Part shown: piece by piece, positions 60,917 through 64,000 of the stretch
How positions within the stretch are numbered: position 1 is the stretch's first letter
How the letters are laid out: each line of letters starts with the position of its first letter
Assembly (NCBI GenBank): GCA_905221605.1
Contig: CAJNDS010002508.1
Span: 188,001-252,000 of the forward strand
Source: Symbiodinium natans
Lineage: Eukaryota > Sar > Dinophyceae > Suessiales > Symbiodiniaceae
DNA: 64,000 bases
Reading direction: 5' to 3'
Position numbers and translations under genes: made by a program
The notes under the pieces: generated by a model
Told to the model about the DNA's origin: nothing
The model's input: only the letters and a program-made list of their open reading frames with translations
The model's database searches: none

Positions 60917-61002
60917 GCCTGCCAACAGAAGAGCCTGGCACTTGGGGGCGCGGGGGCCTTGCTAAAACCCAAAACCCCAAAGCCCATGGGGCCCTTCATG
61001 GT

Positions 61003-61191
61003 TTACACAGGGTCCAGAAGGTCCAGAATGCCCCTAGTATCTATAGGTTTTAATCGGGTTCCTAGACTTGAGGGCCTAGAATTAGGTATGGTTTCGCGGG
61101 AGTTTTTGGGAAGACGCTTGGCCTCCTTGATTGCGGCGACAGCCATCCGAATCTCAGCCACGTAAAGCGCGCCTTGGCTTGGGCAATGTTG
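61003..61191 (-). CDS. Candidate terminal exon, 62 residues
   Basis: AG in ctaagaccaccag, 63 codons to TAA: GALYVAEIRMAVAAIKEAKR (amphipathic helix), then SRPSSLGTRLKPID and GILDLLDPV. The frame is long for this window and well mixed. Family unknown. Confidence 0.45.
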   Translation of the reverse strand, partial: QHCPSQGALYVAEIRMAVAAIKEAKRLPKNSRETIPNSRPSSLGTRLKPIDTRGILDLLDPV

Positions 61192-61292
61192 CTGGTGGTC
61201 TTAGGGTTGAGGGTTTAGGGTTTAGGAGTTTGGAGTTTAGGGTTTAGGGTTGAGGAGTTTGGAGTTGAGGGTTTAGGGTTTAGAGTTTCTCA

Positions 61293-61575
61293 AACCCTAA
61301 GAGGCCTAAAACCCTAAGACCCTAATGACCCTAAAAACCCTAAAGCCTCAAAACCTTAAATCTCCCTAAGATCCTAAAAAAACCCAAAACTCTAAAACCC
61401 TAAACCCTAACCCCTCTCTCCACTCCCCCCCCCCCATTTTGTTCTGGTGACCCTAAAACCCTAAACCCTAAGACCCTCAAAACCTTAAACGCCCTAAGAT
61501 CCTAAAACCCTAAAACACCCTAAACCCTAAACCTTCTCTCTACTCTCCCCCCCCCCCCCATTTTGTTCTGGTGAC
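61293..61575. repeat. Tandem duplication, unit about 130 bp
   Basis: Both copies contain aaaccttaaa, ccctaagatcctaaaa, a C run and ccattttgttctggtgac (ending near 61,451 and 61,575). Confidence 0.75.
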
Positions 61576-61619
61576 AACAAGTCCCGGCATGGCCCAACCG
61601 CAGAGTTCGAGGGTTCGGG

Positions 61620-62270
61620 GTTAGGGTGTATGGGGTAGAAGGGTTTAGGGCGTATAGGGTTCAGGGTTGAGGGTTTATAGGGTGTAGAGTGTACAGGGTG
61701 TATAGGGTTTAGGGCTCCTAAACCCTAAACCCTAAACCCTAAACCCAAGGGTTTAGGGTGTTTAAGGGCTTTAGGGTATAGGGTTTAGGGTGTGTAGGGT
61801 TCAGGGTTTCGGGTGTCGGGCCCCCCTTGGGCCGCCGCCGAGGGCTGTCGGAACCGAGTGCGGGGTCATTCCTGGACCCGGCTTGAAGTAGGGTTTTTGG
61901 GTTGAGGGTTTAGGGTTTAGGAATTTGGGGTGAGGGTTCAGGGTTTAGGGTTTGGGGTTTAGGGTTTTGGGTTGAGGGTTAAGGGTTGAGGGTCTAGGGT
62001 TTGGGGGGTAAGTGCTCAGGCTTGAGGATTTAGGGTTGAGGGTCTAGGGTTTGGGGTAAGTGTTCAGGGCTGAGGGTTTAGGGTTTGAGGGTCTAGGGTT
62101 TGGGGGTAAGTGTTCAGGGTTGAGGGTTTAGGGTTTCGGCCTAAGGGCTCAGGGTTGAGGGTTTAAGGTGTCTAAGGTTTAGGGTATAGGGGTAAGGGTA
62201 TAGGGTTGAGGGTTTAGGGTTTAGGGCTAAGGGTTCAGGGTTTAGGCTTGAAGGTTTATAGGGTTTAGGG
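61620..62270. repeat. Degenerate TTGAGGG/TTTAGGG/TATAGGG region
   Basis: Diverged units throughout, with repeating blocks gggtctagggtttgggg and taagtgttcaggg (three copies, 61,990-62,120). A GC-rich island at 61,815-61,873 reads DPALGSDSPRRRPKG on minus. Confidence 0.8.
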
Positions 62271-62289
62271 TTCAGGGTTTACGGCTGAG

Positions 62290-62408
62290 GGATTCCCAAC
62301 ATACCCCTGGTGAGAACGAAGATGCGGCTCGGTCTGCCAGCAAATCCTTCAGCGGTGGGTACTTCTGTGGGTCCGTCTGTGGCCATGAGCGCCGCAACAA
62401 GAAAGGCT
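62290..62408 (-). CDS. Candidate exon, two open frames
   Basis: After gggtcaaag the frame AALMATDGPTEVPTAEGFAG reaches a TAA. Another frame (TDPQKYPPLKDLLADRAASS) continues to donor GTATGT. Either is plausible. A 104-codon frame spans 62272-62586. Confidence 0.4.
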
Positions 62409-62601
62409 CTTTGACCCTAAGCCCTAAACCCCACTGGAAATGATTGGCTGTTGGTCTGTGGCAAGAACTGGAAAAGGCTCCCTTTTTTCTTTTTTTGGGG
62501 GGTTTAGAGTGTGCGGAGTAGTACCGAAAGGACACATATGGATATAGCCCGCAATCCCCTAAACCATAAACCACAGAGAGAACCACTACATGTAACCCTA
62601 T

Positions 62602-62645
62602 ACCCTAAACCCTAAACCCTAAACCCTAAACCCTAAACCCTAAAC
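62602..62645. repeat. CCCTAAA telomere-like array
   Basis: About six units. Confidence 0.92.
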
Positions 62646-62681
62646 CTCATAAGAAACACGAAATTTCGGCTCAGGTTAGGT

Positions 62682-62789
62682 GCAGGAAGAGTTCACAGCT
62701 CGGACTTTCCGGCTTTCAGGGAATTGGGTTCCCATTGGAGTCCCTATGGGCTTACAGGTCACGCCGCTTTTGGGGGCTTCTAGAGTTTA
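62682..62789 (-). CDS. Candidate terminal exon, strand ambiguous
   Basis: Minus: PKSGVTCKPIGTPMGTQF, then RKVRAVNSSC, stop. Plus: an island between ccggctttcag and TTACAG|GTCACG (GFPLESLWAY) has excellent splice sites. Confidence 0.33.
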
Positions 62790-62885
62790 GGGCTCAACAA
62801 GGGCTTAGGATTCAAGGTTTAGGGTTTAGGGTCGCTAAGCCCCATACCCTAAACCCTAAGCCCTAAAGCTCTTAGGGCTTAGGGC

Positions 62886-62987
62886 TTAGGGTAGCCATAA
62901 CACCCCAAAGCCTCCAGAGGAAGCTCCTACTCGCCCCTTGTAGGAAACGCATGGACCGGGCTCGCGTCCTTTGCAACTGGCGTTGAC
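62886..62987 (-). CDS. Candidate terminal exon, 33 residues
   Basis: Strong acceptor ctcttccctccgcag, then exactly 34 codons to TAA: ASCKGREPGPCVSYKGRVG, then SSGGFGVLWLP. Confidence 0.42.
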   Translation of the reverse strand, partial: VNASCKGREPGPCVSYKGRVGASSGGFGVLWLP

Positions 62988-63053
62988 CTGCGGAGGGAAG
63001 AGTCGGATCCCTGTTGGGCTTGGCAGGGTTGAGGGGGCGTCATGAGGCCCACT

Positions 63054-63117
63054 TAGGGTTTAGGGTTTAGGGTTTAGGGTTTAGGGTTTAGGGTTTAGGG
63101 TTTAGGGTTTAGGGTTC
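63054..63117. repeat. TTTAGGG telomere-like array
   Basis: About nine units. Confidence 0.94.
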
Positions 63118-63136
63118 AGTTGTGCTTAAACCTTAC

Positions 63137-63382
63137 ATCTGGTATTCCTGGCCACCGGGGCCAGCCGCAAGCATCCTCCACCAGAAGCACAGCGATTGCA
63201 CGAGCCCTCCCTGGTTTTGGGTGCAGAGAATCCCCAAGATCCGCAACCTTGGTAGGCACCCTTTTCTGGGGTGGGTTGCAGAACGACAAAAAAAAGGGGT
63301 ACAGTAAAGGGCACCACTGGGCTACCAAGCAACTCAACACCCATGGAACCCCCCAAAAGAAGAAGCCCTCCACTCCCCTGGC
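63137..63382 (-). CDS. Two exons joined by a 60-nt intron
   Basis: 63382-63326 (acceptor tgttcttgccag; 19 codons, ARGVEGFFFWGVPWVLSCL) and 63265-63137 (43 codons, KRVPTKVADLGDSLHPKPG, then AIAVLLVEDACGWPRW) join in phase 0. The 60-nt intron starts GTAGCCCAGTGG and ends in a long pyrimidine tract plus AG. The second donor GAT|GTAAGG is strong. It is one of the best non-BTB models. A second frame is open through both. Confidence 0.47.
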
Positions 63383-63515
63383 CTGGCAAGAACAGGACTT
63401 GCAATGTTGGGGTTTAGGGTTTAGAGTTTAGGGTGTAGGGTGTAGGGTTTAGGGTCGAGAGGGTCGAGAGGGTCGAGAAGGGCTGAGGGTTGAGGGTTTT
63501 GGGGTCTCGGGCTGT

Positions 63516-63602
63516 TCATGACTTGTTTTCCACCGGCGGCCCCTCGTTCGTGGCGCTAGGGCCGGCAAAGCGGCTGCAGCCTCTCAACGGCCCAGGGTGG
63601 AT
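63516..63602 (-). CDS. Candidate terminal exon, 28 residues
   Basis: AG in acccaaaccccag, exactly 29 codons to TGA: PLRGCSRFAGPSATNEGPPV. Confidence 0.36.
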   Translation of the reverse strand: MHPGPLRGCSRFAGPSATNEGPPVENKS

Positions 63603-63903
63603 CTGGGGTTTGGGCGATTTAGCGTACTGTACCGGGCCGAAAACCTAGATCCAAACCCTCAGCCCGAAACTGAAACCCCAAGCCCGAAACTCTGAACCCC
63701 GAAGCCCGAAGCCCCTAAACCTTCAGACAGAGTGGGCAGACAAACGGAACAAAAGAGGAGGTGTAGGGTTTAGGCTTTAGTCTTTAGGGAGTCGGGTTGA
63801 GGCAGGGTTTAGGGATCCGAGGTCAGAGGTCCAATCAGGCAAATCTACTAGGGATTACATGCGAGTACTGAGCGTCACGCTTCCCTTGCTCGGTACGCCA
63901 AAA

Positions 63904-63996
63904 CTAGCTCTTCTGAACTTGAATGTCTCGCTTCCGTTGTTGCCTGCGGGCTCGCGGGGGGGCAGGGCAGGTGGGGTCGACACATTGTTGAGACAT
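63904..63996 (-). CDS. Candidate start exon or small ORF, MSQQCVDPTCP
   Basis: ATG at 63996, then 30 codons to TAG, ending in a basic stretch (RARRQQRKRDIQVQKS). It lies at the window edge, so its upstream context is missing. Confidence 0.35.
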   Translation of the reverse strand: MSQQCVDPTCPAPPRARRQQRKRDIQVQKS

Positions 63997-64000
63997 GTCC

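Noticed and set aside
1-64000. LTR retrotransposon or transposase genes
   Set aside because: No reverse transcriptase, integrase or transposase motif was seen in any frame I read. Only short non-autonomous elements are visible.

Overview
This is eukaryotic nuclear DNA, not bacterial. The plant/alveolate-type telomere heptamer TTTAGGG (CCCTAAA on the other strand) recurs in both orientations from about 1.6 kb to 63.8 kb, in tens of arrays a few hundred bases apart. Between the arrays lie short, unique, GC-richer islands of about 50-400 bp, many of which read as exons with GT-AG boundaries. TTTAGGG telomeres, dense short exons and an apparently one-strand gene layout fit an alveolate such as a dinoflagellate or a chromerid. 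That is inference; no marker gene in the window fixes the species.

Only one gene family is recognised with confidence: a BTB/T1 (KCTD-like) protein on the minus strand at 12.6-14.4 kb. Several other minus-strand models are phase-consistent across GT-AG introns: a 202-residue, seven-exon model at 4.6-5.6 kb; a 170-residue, four-exon model at 51.3-52.0 kb; the 3' ends of genes at 45.7-46.1 kb and 60.2-60.4 kb; and an exon pair at 63.1-63.4 kb. None shows a family I recognise. The remaining coding calls are single candidate exons. At this GC content, 20-40 codon open frames arise by chance and often occur on both strands, so their confidences are low. About fifteen of them end in a stop codon, which would imply many small genes transcribed toward lower coordinates.

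Layout: 0-1.6 kb is array-free, with an A-rich tract. 1.6-4.5 kb is degenerate repeat with one long exon. 4.6-6.4 kb holds the compact seven-exon model and, beside its start, a tandem array of units near 62 bp. 6.9-11.7 kb has many small coiled-coil exons between arrays. 12.5-14.4 kb is the BTB gene. 14.7-35 kb alternates arrays and candidate exons. 35-41 kb and 54-56 kb hold the longest and most homogeneous arrays. 41-64 kb continues the alternation, with the better models at 46, 51-52, 57-58, 60-61 and 63 kb.

The non-coding part also holds short inverted-repeat elements, dispersed copies of short AT-richer sequences, minisatellites, microsatellites and long C/G runs. Two observations stand out: telomere-like repeats appear to fill introns and to supply some 5' splice sites, and three predicted introns begin with the same sequence, as mobile intron-forming elements would. 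No rRNA, complete tRNA, CRISPR array or recognisable transposase was found.
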